From Luidia sarsii (lineage: Eukaryota > Echinodermata > Asteroidea > Paxillosida > Luidiidae), in NCBI GenBank assembly GCA_949987565.1, contig OX465107.1, positions 15,341,558 to 15,405,557 of the forward strand: a DNA stretch of 64,000 nucleotides, written 5' to 3'. The position numbers and the translations under genes were made by a program. This document shows positions 13,439-24,905 of the stretch, piece by piece. Position 1 is the stretch's first letter. The number at the start of each line of letters is the position of its first letter. The notes beneath the pieces were generated by a model. The model had not been told where the DNA came from and did no database searches. It was given only the letters and a program-made list of their open reading frames with translations.

Positions 13439-13909
13439 GGGAGGGGAGGGGGAGAGAGAGAGAGAGAGAGAGAGAGATGGGAGGCCACGGGAGAGAGATC
13501 TTATTTATATGCAAGCCTCAGAAGCGGCACAGGAAGTGATGCACATGACATTGCATAGGGGGCGGCCCTTTGTGGGCAGACCGCATTCAAGAGGACAGCG
13601 TCGGTAACAAATTGCATTGCGCCAAATCAGACCCAATCATCCACGCACACATGCTTTAACCATCCGTCGCAAAGCATCGCAAGGTTTTCATCTCATTTTT
13701 TTTTTTTTTTTTTTGTGGCCATGATTATTTTTTTTTCAATGCTCTTTTTGTTTTTCTCTCTCCAATTCAGTCTTACCCCGGCCAGCGCAATACGGCTCTG
13801 ACTGAAAATGTGGCTGGAAAGTGTAAGACGCCCACTCTGTACCCCCTTCCCCCTTCCCCCTCCATTCACCCCCTCCCCCCTCCATTCACCCCTCCTCCCC
13901 CTCCCGTAC
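13439..13909. repeat. Short GA run, poly-T and C-rich direct repeats
   Basis: A (GA)n run sits at 13453-13477 and a poly-T at 13697-13714. At 13840-13909 there are direct repeats of cccctccattcaccc separated by C runs. Confidence 0.7.
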
Positions 13910-16900
13910 GGGGCTAAAAATAACCGAGCGTGCTGAGGGAGTTAGGGACCGTGCAAATGACGTCAGCATGCCGGGCCCCCAACAAATGGCCTCTAACGCA
14001 AATGCCATGGCAACGGGGCGGCACGCATTTAAAAAAAAAAAAAAACCTCCAAAAATCATAACTCAAGGGCAAATTTATGCCAATTCCTTCAATCCCTGAC
14101 AGGGAGAAATGCCGAGATGCCCATTCGTTCATCCACAAGCTTCCATCTATCCGATTTTTTATTTTTCTATGGCTCTATACATGTACTTCACTCCTGTTTA
14201 TAATTTATCCGCTGCGGTGTGAAATTTTGAAGACAAGGCCGCAGCGCTTCGCCGAATATGAAGGGAAAAAAATATAGCATGAACCCTGTTGGCCTGGCAA
14301 CGGATAATCGCCACCTTAAGAATTAACTCATCCATGGGTGGGGGGGGGGGGGAGGGTGGGGAAAATGAGGGGTTTTGGTTTGCAAATAATTGATGGTGGC
14401 TATGTCGCAAGCTGTGGGTGGGGTGGAGTACCTGCTGGTGGCCCTAGGCTTGGGGCGGACGGGATGGGAGGAAAGGACATATTCATCAGCTTAGAATTTC
14501 AGTCCGCTTCGCTGTACAGAAACATAAATCTAAATCATTGGGAGGGGTTGTTATTGTTGTTGGTAGGGTTTTTTCTCTTTCTTCTTCTTCTTTTTTTGAT
14601 TGAGTGGAGACAGGTGTTTCTGCCCATTAAAAATTCATATTGCTCTGTATATGATATGGCCATGCGGCTAATATCGTACTGCCCAACTCCACCAACCCCC
14701 CCCCCTCTCCACATTAACCACAAATCGTGCGTAAAAGTGCACAGATGTTGAGCACTTCTGAGTTTTTTGTTTTCATCACATCGCATCAAACCTGCCACTC
14801 ATAGATATAACATGATGATATGACTTCCAAAATAACAAGGCTGATAAATTTTGATCGGGAGACGCCATCCTTGACTGAAGTGACACTGGCAACACAATCG
14901 AACAAGATGAAGGCATTTTCTTCATTCCTTCTTTCGTATCTTTCTCCCCCCCCCTCCCCCCCCCCTCTTCACTTTTTTCCGGCTGCGGTTCAATTTTTTC
15001 GTTGTCAACGACGTCTGCGATGGCCGGCAGTTCCCGTGCGGGATCGCGGCTGCGAATATGATTAGCATTTAATAAGTAATTTCATGGCCTGCAGTGCTTT
15101 GCAACGGGCGACGGCCGCTCCGCATAACTCAACTCTCTCGGCGGCTTCCGTTTAATATTTGGTGGCGTAGCTGAGGGGCAGTAGGGGAGAAGAAAAAAAA
15201 AGGTGAGGAATTGAGATATTTTAGTGGCAGACCAGGGACGGGAAATGTGATCTACACTGCACCATGGACAGCCCTCAAAATTTATGGGAATCATTCTCGC
15301 CTTCCACCCACATGCCACTGGAACAGTGCAGTCATCTCATCGTAAATATTTGTTCAAATCAACTGTGAACACTGTTTTTCTCTGCCCCATTCCAATTTAG
15401 AGAAAAACAGCTTTGATTCATTAGAAGTGCAATAGACACAAATCATTCCTGTAGACTGTAGATCTAGAGTGAGATGCCTCATCAAAGGGGAAAAACGGGG
15501 CAGGGGCACGCTATATGGACTTTGGATCGTCGAAACGCGATTTAAGAAGAAGATGCTCGCCTCCAGAGTGCTGACATTTGGGACTCTAACCCGTAGCAGG
15601 CTCGCCGCTGTGTTAGCTGTGGACTTGGAGGTACCGTACAAGCAGGCATATAACAGGTCTATGCAACGTACACGTCTACGGCCCTGAATGCCATTTCCAC
15701 ATTATTAATCAGATTTGCCAGCCGCGTATACATATTGGCATGGGGGACTAGGAGGGATGGGTGGAGAGGGGGGGGGGGTTGAGGTGGAAGGGGAGGGAAG
15801 AGGGGATGAGGAGGGTTGGGGGACCGGAGGAACGTCAGAAGGTGTTGAGAGAGGCCGACACGCTCCGTGCTGACACACGTGACGTACCTACGCAGGGGTT
15901 TGAGGCATCGGGGCCCATCCAGGTCAGTGGGATTCGGTTCACCGCACGCCTGCCTCGGAGCACATGCCGGCCGTAATTTTGCGGTGGCCAGCGCTGCGTG
16001 TTATTGTTTGTCTGAATGTTTCATCGCTCGGCGGCCTGTTACGAGCCCCGTGGTGAAGGGCCTCTATTTGGATTGTCTTTTGCTGTATACAACTATTTGC
16101 CTGTGTTTTGTTTTCTATTTGAGAAGCCTGCAACAGAATCTCCTGAAGTGCGGTATCATGACCACTGTCCAAAATTCAGAGCTACAAAAAATCACAGACT
16201 TTTTGCAAATGTTTCATCTCACTCCGATGAATAGATGGTCATCAATTTAAAAGCCAACATGGACAGTTGACTTTGAGAAAAGGTCCTGCTACGATCACAC
16301 TGTTTACATTCGGGTCGTTCAAGTCAATAGTATGGAACATTTCTGTATTCCTTTGAAGAAATAAAACCCTAATGAGTTACCGATATAATAAGAAAAGACC
16401 CAGAACAAACTTGACATTTCAAAATAGAAAGGCAAGCATGTTAGAACACACATTGGAGACAAGATACTTGGCTGGGCATCGGCTTAGGACATGAGCACCA
16501 CACAAAAGCATGAGGCCTACAATTACATGTATGACATACCCTAATCCCTTAAACTCTTACCCTATCTGGAACGACCCAGGCAAAGACCCAGAATAGTTTG
16601 TTTTTCTGGCATAGTCTTTCTCCTTGGTGCCCGGCTTCACATTTGTGGAGCAGGGCCAGAAAGCAACTTACAGTAATCATAAATAATCTAGCCCCCCCCC
16701 CACCCATGTGCCCTGATCCTGTGCTCCGAGGAAGAGAGAGGAAAGGATTGGTTGTCAACCCCTCACCCCTACACTACATGGAAAGCACTCGGTTCTGCAG
16801 CGATTCTAATGGTTTACATTTATTCAAGCCAAGGGGTTATAAGAGAGATACTCTTTTTCGCTTGTGGCCACCTCAATCCTCGAATGTTGCGAGGCAAAAC

Positions 16901-17949
16901 CCGGCTTCATCTTCAGAGCACGCATTGCATTCTTAAAATGCTCCTCATAAAGAAACGCAAAAGAAGTACGATCGTGTCTTTTGGCCAAGGGCCCCCTCCT
17001 CCTCCTCCTCCTCCCCCTCCCATTGGAGAACTGATCTAATTTTCATCAGGTGACATTAGAAGAGATTTGGGTTTCGTTCACCGAGCCATTGTTCGACAGC
17101 AGCAAGACTTCAGCCTGCACGCCTTTGCAAGGCCATTAAGATCCCATTAAATGTTGGGTGCCTGTTGCATATTGTGCCTGTGTTGGGTTGGGATGGGGAG
17201 CCAGGGGGTTTCCCACTATGTCCTTAATTAATTCATCTTAGCAATCAGTTTTAAACGTTTGCTAATTGCCGGGCATGCACGGCAATACGCCATGATACCA
17301 AGCCACCAAAGTCATTAAAGAGGCTTTGCTTTGTCATTTTATATAGGAATTCAATAAACTCTCATCGGAGCAGCCAAGAACGTAACCCAGGCTCATGAGT
17401 CCAGCCACCCCTCTTGAAACAAAATAACAAAATCCCACTTAAAACATGGACCCTATCACCCATGAATTGGCAGTGACACTGCAACTGACTCGGCTTATCA
17501 GCATTTGACAGCCGTGAGTGATCTATCTATATGCATAGGGCACTCAGAGCTGTTGACATATAGCCAATGGGCCATCTGTTTGGGAAAACAAAAGGCCACG
17601 CACATCTAATGAGTCAGCCAAATGAAACAAGTAGCCCTCGCTCGCTCCGCAGTGGCCCGGCGAACCTCGTTTACTTCTGTCATTCCATTCACAAAATGAA
17701 TGTTTGTTTTGCTCCCCTCTTCTGAATAATTCGAGAGGGCATTACATGTCGATATGAGCAGATTTGCATGCCTGTGGTCGTTTAAGAGAGTAATATAAGC
17801 ATTTTGCAATATGTTTTATTGTTATTCTGCCCTTGTTAGTTGTTATAATTCTGACTTCTGGGAGACATTTGTCTTGCAATTTTTATTTTGTTATTTTCCC
17901 TTCAAGTTGCTCTTCTCCCATATTCAACAAAGGGAGTACATGTATATAG
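13910..17949. other. Long unique, repeat-poor stretch, possibly conserved non-coding DNA
   Basis: Four kilobases with little simple repeat apart from poly-G at 14339-14352, poly-C runs near 14697 and 14948-14966, and a G-rich patch at 15760-15810. It contrasts with the satellites on both sides. No coding exon was recognised on either strand. Words such as cttaattaattcatcttagc (17223-17242) and catttaataagtaatt suggest homeodomain-type sites. A weak Penelope 3' copy (ttgagaaaaggtcctgctac) lies at 16273-16292. Confidence 0.4.
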
Positions 17950-18004
17950 AAAGAGAGAGACAAGGAGACAGAGACAGAGACAGAGACAGAGACAGAGACA
18001 GAGA
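17950..18004. repeat. (GACAGA)n microsatellite
   Basis: Hexanucleotide agagac/gacaga run on the plus strand. Confidence 0.9.
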
Positions 18005-18480
18005 AAACAAAAGTTGGTCAATGTTCCTTTGGTTCACTTACAGTTAGCCTGGGGGAGAGCTTTGCCTAAAAGTAGTTGATGTTACATACACAAACTAATA
18101 TCCTGACCAAGAAGTATAAAATGATATTACTTGTTCCCCCCAAAAAATATCCCAACCACATGTAGGGTAAAAACGAATATAACATATATATTGTATTACA
18201 CGTTAATGTAGGGGTCAGGATTATATGCTTTAGATTACATGACACTGCAGAAGGCGTCTCTAACGTGATTGGCTGATGAGGGTTAAAGGCTAGCCTGAGT
18301 GCATACCGGTACAACAAGCATGGAGTGGGGGGGTGGGCAGGGAGAGGGGATATGCCGGGGCGAAATTGAATTATGCATATTTCTGAGAGTGCATTCCCGT
18401 GGCTAAATGCACGCTGTCCATCCGTGCGTGAAATGGCCATAAATTGTGGCTGCCTTGCATCGGGGAGATTCGGGAGAGTT

Positions 18481-18500
18481 TTTTTTTTTTTTTTTTTTTT
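18481..18500. repeat. Poly-T run
   Basis: Uninterrupted run of twenty T on the plus strand. Confidence 0.9.
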
Positions 18501-18762
18501 GCGCTTCTCTTTTCTCATCTACTAGCTAGGGTGGAAGGGGGGTGGGGGTGGGGGTGGACTGAGATGACAAATGGGTGGGGAAGGGGCTGTGTGGTGGTGG
18601 AGGCGTTCCTCGTCGGGGTTCATTGTCCTTTGACTGATTGCTTCGATCCCAATTTCCCCGTTGAGGCCGTCCCTCAGAGTCCAGAGACTCGCCAGTGATG
18701 AGCAACGGGCAGAGGCACGGGTTTGTGTGGCCGCCTTGTAACAAAACTCGTCGAGATTGCCC

Positions 18763-19062
18763 TGTATATTAACATGTGGGATGGCCCTGCCTCACAGCTT
18801 CTATTCCTTTTCAGTACCAAGAGAAAATTCCCACTTTTGCCCTGGTAACCACACTCAATAGGCCTATGTATATTAACATGTGGGTTGGCTACTTCACAGC
18901 TGCTATCCCTTTCAGTACCAAGGGAAAGTTCCCACTTTTGCCTTGGTAACCACACTCAATAGGCCTATGTATATTAACATGTGGAATGGCAACCTAACAG
19001 CTGCTATCCCTTTCAGTACCAAGGGAAAAATCCCCTTTTTGCCTTGGTAACCACACTAAATA
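18763..19062. repeat. Three tandem copies of a ~103-bp unit
   Basis: Each copy starts tgtatattaacatgtgg (18763, 18867, 18968) and contains tttcagtaccaagrgaaa and ttgccytggtaaccacact; the first two end in caataggccta. Spacing is 104 and then 101 bp. Copies differ by scattered substitutions. Function is unknown; it is unlike the simple repeats nearby because the unit is complex sequence. Confidence 0.9.
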
Positions 19063-19229
19063 CAAGTCCAGTTCTATGGGCAACCCCAGATAATTATCTT
19101 CAAAGCTTGTCGCCTCAGTGCTCTGAAAATGCTGGGGTGGGGAGGGAGTGAACTCAAGAAAACGACAGAAATATTGCATGAAAACAGTGACTGCAGTTGT
19201 TTCCCTCTCAAAGTACGGACACAAATGTG

Positions 19230-19500
19230 CAGTGCGGTGAGCTTCCCACTGCAATTTGTGATCCACGAAACATCAGCCTGGCACATCCGCGATAGACCGA
19301 ACTCATCAGTTCATCTATCAAATGATCAGCAGCCACCTCGGGCCCGCTTAATTACAGCGGGAGTCCCGGGCCGGGGATGCGGCTCGATAGACGATGCAGA
19401 GGCCTCCACTGACGATGAGTGCAGCCGACACTCACCTGCAACATCAGCCCGCACCCAGGCGACACTAAAGCACCCGCACGCAAATGGCCCCTCAGCTCTC
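19230..19500. promoter_or_regulatory. GC-rich unique block with hairpin around a TTAATTA core
   Basis: A unique, relatively CpG-containing block. At 19343-19361 a perfect inverted repeat cccgct/agcggg encloses taattac, a homeodomain-type core. A donor-like TTGCAG|gtgagtg on the minus strand at about 19439 was noted but has no coding context. Regulatory function is only a suggestion. Confidence 0.25.
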
Positions 19501-19684
19501 ACTCTACCCAACCAGGCACTCCATCCTTCATCTCATTTGGAGCGGTTAGGAAACAAACAAACAAACAGGCACGAGCTCCCGGCCTGAAATGAATCATTGG
19601 GGCATTATTGTGGTGGCGATCACTCCCCCCAAAAAATGGATTTCTGATTTTGTTCCTGATGCTGTGCAAAATCTATGCACTTAA

Positions 19685-19764
19685 TCTCTCTCTCTCTCTC
19701 TTTCTCTCTCACTCTCTCTCTCTCGCTCTCTCTCTGTCTCTCTGTCTGTCTGTCTGTCTCTCTC

Positions 19765-19797
<33 letters not shown>

Positions 19798-19799
19798 TT
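19685..19799. repeat. (TC)n and (TCTG)n microsatellite
   Basis: Compound ctctct, tctgtctg and ctctctct run on the plus strand. Confidence 0.95.
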
Positions 19800-20305
19800 A
19801 GTCAGCTGGCGCACACTGCGCTGCTGTGACATAGATGAGATCATGCCAACCTTCCCTGTCAGCTTTTAAATGGGCGGCAGCTGGGGAACCGGAACTCAGT
19901 CCAATAGTCTTATACATATCTTGAAACCATGATGTTGCTGATCCTCGATGCCTTTTGCCCTCTATTTTACCCTGATTAAGTGTCTTATTCCATACCAGTC
20001 CATCTCATTATATGACCAAACAATCTAATTTTCCTCATTTCCATATCTTAATCAAGAAGCACCCACAGTGAAGCAAGCTTTTCCAATACCCATTCATTTC
20101 TGTTGTGTTCTTTCCACGCACTGGATCATCACATCTAGTATCCAGCCAAATTGAAATCAACGATGACAGTCCCAGTGAAATAACAACTACAGAACTGATG
20201 CTTAGTCGGGAGGGGCTACAGGGCCCAGCAGTTCTGACCAGGTGGGATCTTTATTTCAAGGCAGAACGACAACAACAAATACCTACCCTGCTGAGATCGA
20301 AATGT

Positions 20306-20417
20306 CAGGCCCTCTAAATCGTTTAAGATTTGCAATTCTGGTCGTTAAGGCAGATATTAGTGGTCGGCAATACTGCTGTATCATGTCAAAACTAAATGTT
20401 GGTTATCTCAGCCCTCA
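20306..20417. repeat. Repeat A, copy 1 (112 bp, degenerate Penelope 3' end)
   Basis: Starts caggccctctaaatcg and ends ctcagccctca. It is duplicated at 20673-20784 with three mismatches. The preceding ctgagatcgaaatgtcaggc shows that it descends from the Penelope-type 3' end found elsewhere in the window (gatcgaaacgtcaggccc). Confidence 0.85.
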
Positions 20418-20426
20418 GAAAAAGGT

Positions 20427-20676
20427 CTGCCTCAGAGGATCCTACAGAGGCAACAAATCATGCAATCCTTCCATTCCCTTCTCATTTTCACTTTGTCATA
20501 CTCAGCCCTTCCCAGACTTGTAATTGCTATTTCTGTATTTGTCTGCACATTACAATGTACATTATGTCTTTGTCCATCTACATTTCGACAGGTGCCCAAC
20601 AAAAGGACTTAAGTGTGTTCAGATGCTAAAATCACTTTATGCCCTTCTGCTGGGAACAAATTCAGCCTTGTCCAGG
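20427..20676. repeat. Repeat B, copy 1 (250 bp)
   Basis: Starts ctgcctcagaggatcc and ends ccttgtccagg. An almost identical 250-bp copy lies at 21845-22094; I count two differences. Flanks differ on both sides and no terminal inverted repeat or target duplication is obvious, so it is a segmental duplication or an element of unknown class. Confidence 0.95.
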
Positions 20677-20784
20677 CCCTCTAAATCGTTTAAGATTTGC
20701 AATTCTGGTCGTTAAGGCAGATATTAGTGGTCGGCAATTCTGCTGTATCACTTCAAAACTAAATGTTGGTTATCTCAGCCCTCA
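20673..20784. repeat. Repeat A, copy 2 (112 bp)
   Basis: Second copy of 20306-20417. It overlaps the last four bases (cagg) of repeat B copy 1, a microhomology junction. Confidence 0.85.
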
Positions 20785-20811
20785 CTGCTTCCCCCAGGAT
20801 CAAGTCGGCGA

Positions 20812-21492
20812 GGAGGAAGAGAGGGGAGGAGGAGGAGGAGGAGGGGGGGGGGGGGAGTAGGAGGAGGGGGGAGAAAAAGGTTGAGGGAGAGATTCACGCA
20901 GGCCCCCTTGCATACAAATTCAGGAGACTACTAAAGCAGTTGTGATCTCAACACTTGCTCCCAACACCCCTGCTGTGCCCATGCCGGCTCGGGGAGCCTC
21001 CCTCCCTCCCTCTCCCCCTCTCTTCCTCCCTCCCTCCTCTCCTTGGCTGCACTCCTCCGTTTCATACTAAATTGGCCCCACGCATGTCATCAGCCAATCC
21101 TGGCACATTTTATTACGGTCACTCATCCCTACCCCCCACCTTCACACGGCCCGGGAACCCAGCCACAAATATTGATATATTTCCCCCGCCCCCTCAGTCA
21201 GAGTGATTCCCTCTCTTTTCCAATGACTGAACCTCCCCCTCCTCAAACCTTGCCACCTCAAACTGTGCCTCTCCCTCTCCTCATTCCTCTCTACTCGTTC
21301 CTCTATCTTATCTCCTACTCCTCCATCTACCTCTCTTCTCCTCCCTCTCCTCTCTCCTCCTCCCTTTCCCCTCTCTCCTACCTATCCTCTCTCATCCTCC
21401 CTCTTCTCTCTACTCTCTCTTCCTCTCTCATAACTCTTCTCCCAACGATTATGAATTAACAACAAGAGAGAGAAAGAGAGAGAGAGAGAGTG
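20812..21492. repeat. G-rich patch, CCCTCC tract, CTCCTC tract and short GA run
   Basis: A GGAGGA/poly-G patch spans 20812-20882, ccctccct runs span 20998-21055, a long tcctctct/ctcctcc tract spans 21236-21440, and gagaga spans 21467-21491. Confidence 0.8.
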
Positions 21493-21575
21493 GAGGGAAA
21501 GGGTGTCGGGACACACTGCTGTCAGTTTGATTACTGTGTTGGATTGTCATTTAATTGCAACAGGGTTACAGCAAC

Positions 21576-21791
21576 CCCCCCCCCCCCCAATTAACCAATG
21601 TGCTGCCTGCCGCATAAAAGCAGAGCAGCTGAGAACATTTCCCCGGATGCAAATGCAGGAGGGGTTGGCTGGGTGGGTAGGGATGGGATAGTTCTCAAGC
21701 AACCGTGAGTCTTCCCAAACCTCCTTCAAAGTCTGCATCCTATGCAAATAGCTCTCTGTCTCTCCTACACACACACACACACACACACACT
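21576..21791. repeat. Poly-C run and (AC)n
   Basis: A poly-C run sits at 21576-21588 and an (AC)n run at about 21768-21790. Confidence 0.85.
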
Positions 21792-21844
21792 GTGGCCCTA
21801 GTCAACTTATGCTGGGACGAGGAAACTATAGACGAGAGTAATGG

Positions 21845-22094
21845 CTGCCTCAGAGGATCCTACAGAGGCAACAAATCATGCAATCCTTCCATTCCCTTCT
21901 CATTTTCACTTTGTCATACTCAGCCCTTCCCAGACTTGTAATTGCTATTTCTGTATTTGTCTGCAAATTACAATGTACATTATGTCTTTGTCCATCTACA
22001 TTTCGACAGGTGCCCAACAAAAGGACTTAAGTGTGTTCAGATGCTAAAATCACTTTATGCCCTTCTGCTGGGAACAAATTCACCCTTGTCCAGG
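21845..22094. repeat. Repeat B, copy 2 (250 bp)
   Basis: Near-identical to 20427-20676 in the same orientation, about 1.4 kb away. The copy is followed directly by a tttttctttt tract instead of repeat A. Confidence 0.95.
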
Positions 22095-22473
22095 TTTTTT
22101 CTTTTCTTTTTACAATAAGTTTTTATGTCATCATGGTGTAATATGTGAATAAAATAGAACATGACCTTTGACCTTCTTTTGCCCTAATGTCCTTCTGCAA
22201 GGCATCCAACAGTTCTCTTTTTGTCTTAAAAGGCATCATCGTGACAAATTACGGTTTCTTGAATGTGCCCGCCATTCTCGTCTACTTCTTGATGTCTACT
22301 AATATTATTGTAATCATATATGGAGTTGTGAACAGATTTGAAAGACCAAATGCCTACTATTTTGGAGACTCTTCTTTTAAGTTATAGAGGAGATCACAGG
22401 AGAGTCTGTTCCGTGGACAGGACTCAGAGTGACATAGGATGCTTTTCAAACTTGTTCATGTTCACTTAATTAT

Positions 22474-22620
22474 TCAACCTTGTACATCACACTCCTGTTC
22501 GAGCTCAGGCATAGTCAGATCAGTCCAGGTTTTCACATTGTCTGACCAGGATTTGCGTTGACGACCAAGTCTGCGCCCTCCCTCAACTGTTCCTTGCATG
22601 ATGGTCTTGCAGAGATTGTT
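22474..22620 (-). pseudogene. LINE (non-LTR retrotransposon) ORF2 C-terminal remnant
   Basis: Forty-eight codons and a stop on the minus strand read KTIMQGTVEGGRRLGRQRKS, then WSDNVKTWTDLTMPELEQ. This matches the Arg-rich tail downstream of the reverse transcriptase in many non-LTR elements (pattern K-T-I-x-Q-G-x-V-E-G-x-R-x-x-G-R-x-R-K-S-W-x-D-N). Nothing of the catalytic RT core is visible upstream, so it is a 5'-truncated dead copy. The exact clade cannot be fixed from this tail. It lies about 300 bp downstream of the RCK1 exon on the same strand, inside the gene's next intron. Confidence 0.8.
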
Positions 22621-22921
22621 GTATGTATTATAAATTTTCAAAAAGAAACAAAGAAAGACAAGTCTACACCCATTTTGTGTGATCCATAATCTGCTGTAAC
22701 CCGATGTGCAACCAATTTGAAATTTACAACTAATCTGAAATAAAATGTGGAATGTGATTCCTGGAGTAATGATTTAATGCATCTGACTGGTGCCCCCCTC
22801 CCCCCCAAAAAAAAAGATAGTTAACTATTTGGGAAGGTCACCATCTATAAAGATTCCTTTCCCCCTTCTCCCAAATGATGCAATTTTTAGAGGAAAAACC
22901 ACCAGTGGCAGTGATACTCAC

Positions 22922-23032
22922 GTGTCCAGAAGCACGATGTGTACGTTAACGACATCTCGATCTATGTGCAAGAAGTCCTTCAGGAAGTTGGACACACTGT
23001 CATAGGTGATGTGGCCGCACACGACGATATGC
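22922..23032 (-). CDS. Slo1/BK-like K+ channel, start of RCK1 calcium-sensing domain exon
   Basis: Exon of 111 bp: one base plus 36 codons plus two bases; acceptor ttgaatggcag, donor GGACAC|gtgagt. It encodes [20 protein letters not shown], then [16 protein letters not shown]. This is the first beta-alpha-beta unit of the cytosolic RCK1 domain, with the Rossmann-like motif VVCGHI. D362 and D367, the latter a main-chain calcium-site residue of RCK1, are present, as is the proton-sensing histidine H365. E374, part of the low-affinity Mg2+ site in vertebrate Slo1, is histidine. The exon ends in phase 2. I could not find the following exon, expected to resemble LELE-LFKRHFT, anywhere from 22.9 kb down to 1. 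The intron is therefore either longer than the remaining window or the next exon is too diverged to see. Confidence 0.93.
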
Positions 23033-23635
23033 CTGCCATTCAACACAGAGGAATCCAAAAAGACAGAACATTATTAAGGTTTTGTGTGATGGTGGAGTTT
23101 ACAAAGTCAAATGCTTGAGGTGACACCGTGCACACAATCTTTTGTTTGACTCTGTAGAGAGGCTGTAACTCAATGCAGTCTCCTGAGCACACATTGCCTG
23201 AAACGTTGAGTTCAATCTTCTCAGAGCCACACTCACTCTTGAAAAACATCATACACCCAGTTCCATTGCAAGCATTCTACATTGGGGTGAGAAGAGCTCA
23301 AGAGACCAAAAAATGCGAACTGTTCCAGCATTTGGTGTCAATGGGGTATCAGATTATATGGGAGTGTAAGAAGCAAGGACACTTCTCCAATTTCCGGGTG
23401 AAATTTAAGAGCGAGAGGAGTCAGACTGGATGACAAGTTTGAAAAGACCAAAAACACAGGGCTCGACAGGAGTACAGAGAAGGGGAAAACTAATACAGGG
23501 AGGAAACTGTGGGTGGAACAGGACAAGCCAAGTGGCTCATGAATTAGTCATCTATCATTGCAACTTTGCAATCTTGGGATGACAAGATCAACAGACCCCC
23601 CCCTTCCAATAGAGATGCTTACTATAAAGACGAGG

Positions 23636-24005
23636 CAGAGATGGGGGAGGGGAGGGAAGGGGAGGGGAGGTGCTGGGAGGTATGGGGAGGGGAGGCAAGG
23701 CGAGGGGAGGGGAGGCAATGGGAGGCAAGGCGAGGGAGATGAGGTGAGGCGAGGTGAGGCAAGAGGCGAGGTGAGAGGAGGCGAAGCATGGGGAGGGGAG
23801 GCGAGGCGATTCGAGGCGAGGCGATGGGAGGCGAGGCAAGGGGAGACGAGGCATGGGGAGGTGAGGTGAGGCAGGGCAAGGCTAGGCAAGACGAGGCGAG
23901 GCGAGGCAAGGCGAGGCGAGGGGAAGGGAGGTGAGGTGAGGCAGGGCGAGGCTAGGCAAGACGAGGCGAGGCGAGGCGAGGCAAGGCGAGGGGAAGGGAG
24001 GAGAG
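23636..24005. repeat. GAGGCGAGG-type minisatellite
   Basis: G-rich array of gaggcgagg, ggggagg and gaggtgagg words on the plus strand. A block aggtgaggcagggc followed by raggctaggcaagacgag occurs twice, near 23862 and 23932, showing a duplication of about 70 bp. On the sense (minus) strand it is C/T rich. Confidence 0.9.
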
Positions 24006-24536
24006 GGCCCTGCCCCCAAATTGGCAGGGGATGTTTAAGTACGGAACCAAGGGCACAAAGGGAGAAAACAAGGCAGCCAGTGAATTGATTGCTTGTGACC
24101 ATGAGACACTGAAGCCATCACCCCCTGAGACCTTCAGCATACAAGCCCTTGGACTGACTCCATCCCTCACTTGGAGTACAAACAAATATATTGTTAGTCA
24201 GGGGGGGATACAAAAAAAATTAACAAAGAAATTAAGTGCGGTCAAATGAGGGATATTAGAATGGTACAAGGGCATTGGAACCAAAGAGTAGAATGAAACA
24301 GAGATTGGACAAGGGAAGGGCTCTGGCTAGGAGGAACTCGAGACAAAGGAGATGCAAGCCGGATATAAACCAGCACAATTGCAAGGGTAGTCCAAAATGC
24401 CAAAGCCAGCTCAGACTGAAGTGGGGAGGAGTGACAACTGAACAGGGCAAGGGAGTAAGCAGGGACACAGAAGAGAATGAAACCAAAGCAAAACATGGAA
24501 GGTTTCAGATGTTTGAGAAGGAAAGGATGGGATGAG

Positions 24537-24601
24537 AGAGAGGATGGCAGGAGAAATATATATAGAGAGACAGACAGACAGAGACAGAGGGTGGTGGCAG
24601 G

Positions 24602-24637
<36 letters not shown>

Positions 24638-24676
24638 GAGAGAGGTAGAGAGACAGACAGACAGAGAGAGACAGGC

Positions 24677-24707
<31 letters not shown>

Positions 24708-24905
24708 GGGAGAGAGAAAGAGAGACAGACAGAGAGAGAGAGGGGGAGAGAGAGAGGGAGAGAGAGACAGAGAAGGAGGGTAGGGAGGGAGGGAGGGAGA
24801 GAGAGAGGGGGAGGCAGGGAGAGAAAGGGAGGGAGAGAGAGGAGTGAGACAGAGAGACAGACAGAGCGTCAAAGAGACAGACAGACAGAGACAGACAGAG
24901 GGGGA
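24537..24905. repeat. GA/GACA satellite with conserved 3' flank
   Basis: Purine-rich array of gaga, gacagaca and gggaggga units. It ends in gggatgggatggttggacca, then cacagaatgaacct. The same flank follows the array at 29339-29885, so the array and flank may have moved as one unit. Confidence 0.9.

Noticed and set aside
13771..13800. Possible short exon on minus between cattttcag and gtaagactg
   Set aside because: About 24 bases, no resemblance to the expected RCK1 sequence, and no supporting conservation.
15354..16250. Moderate open frames in the unique 15-16 kb region on both strands
   Set aside because: No domain, no splice pattern and overlapping frames of equal quality on both strands.
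18042..18065. Possible 24-base micro-exon on minus with good acceptor and donor
   Set aside because: In the phase needed after the RCK1 exon it contains a TAA stop and does not resemble Slo1.
19439..19500. Strong donor-like TTGCAG|gtgagtg on minus
   Set aside because: The upstream open frame has no similarity to Slo1 or any known domain and no clear acceptor.
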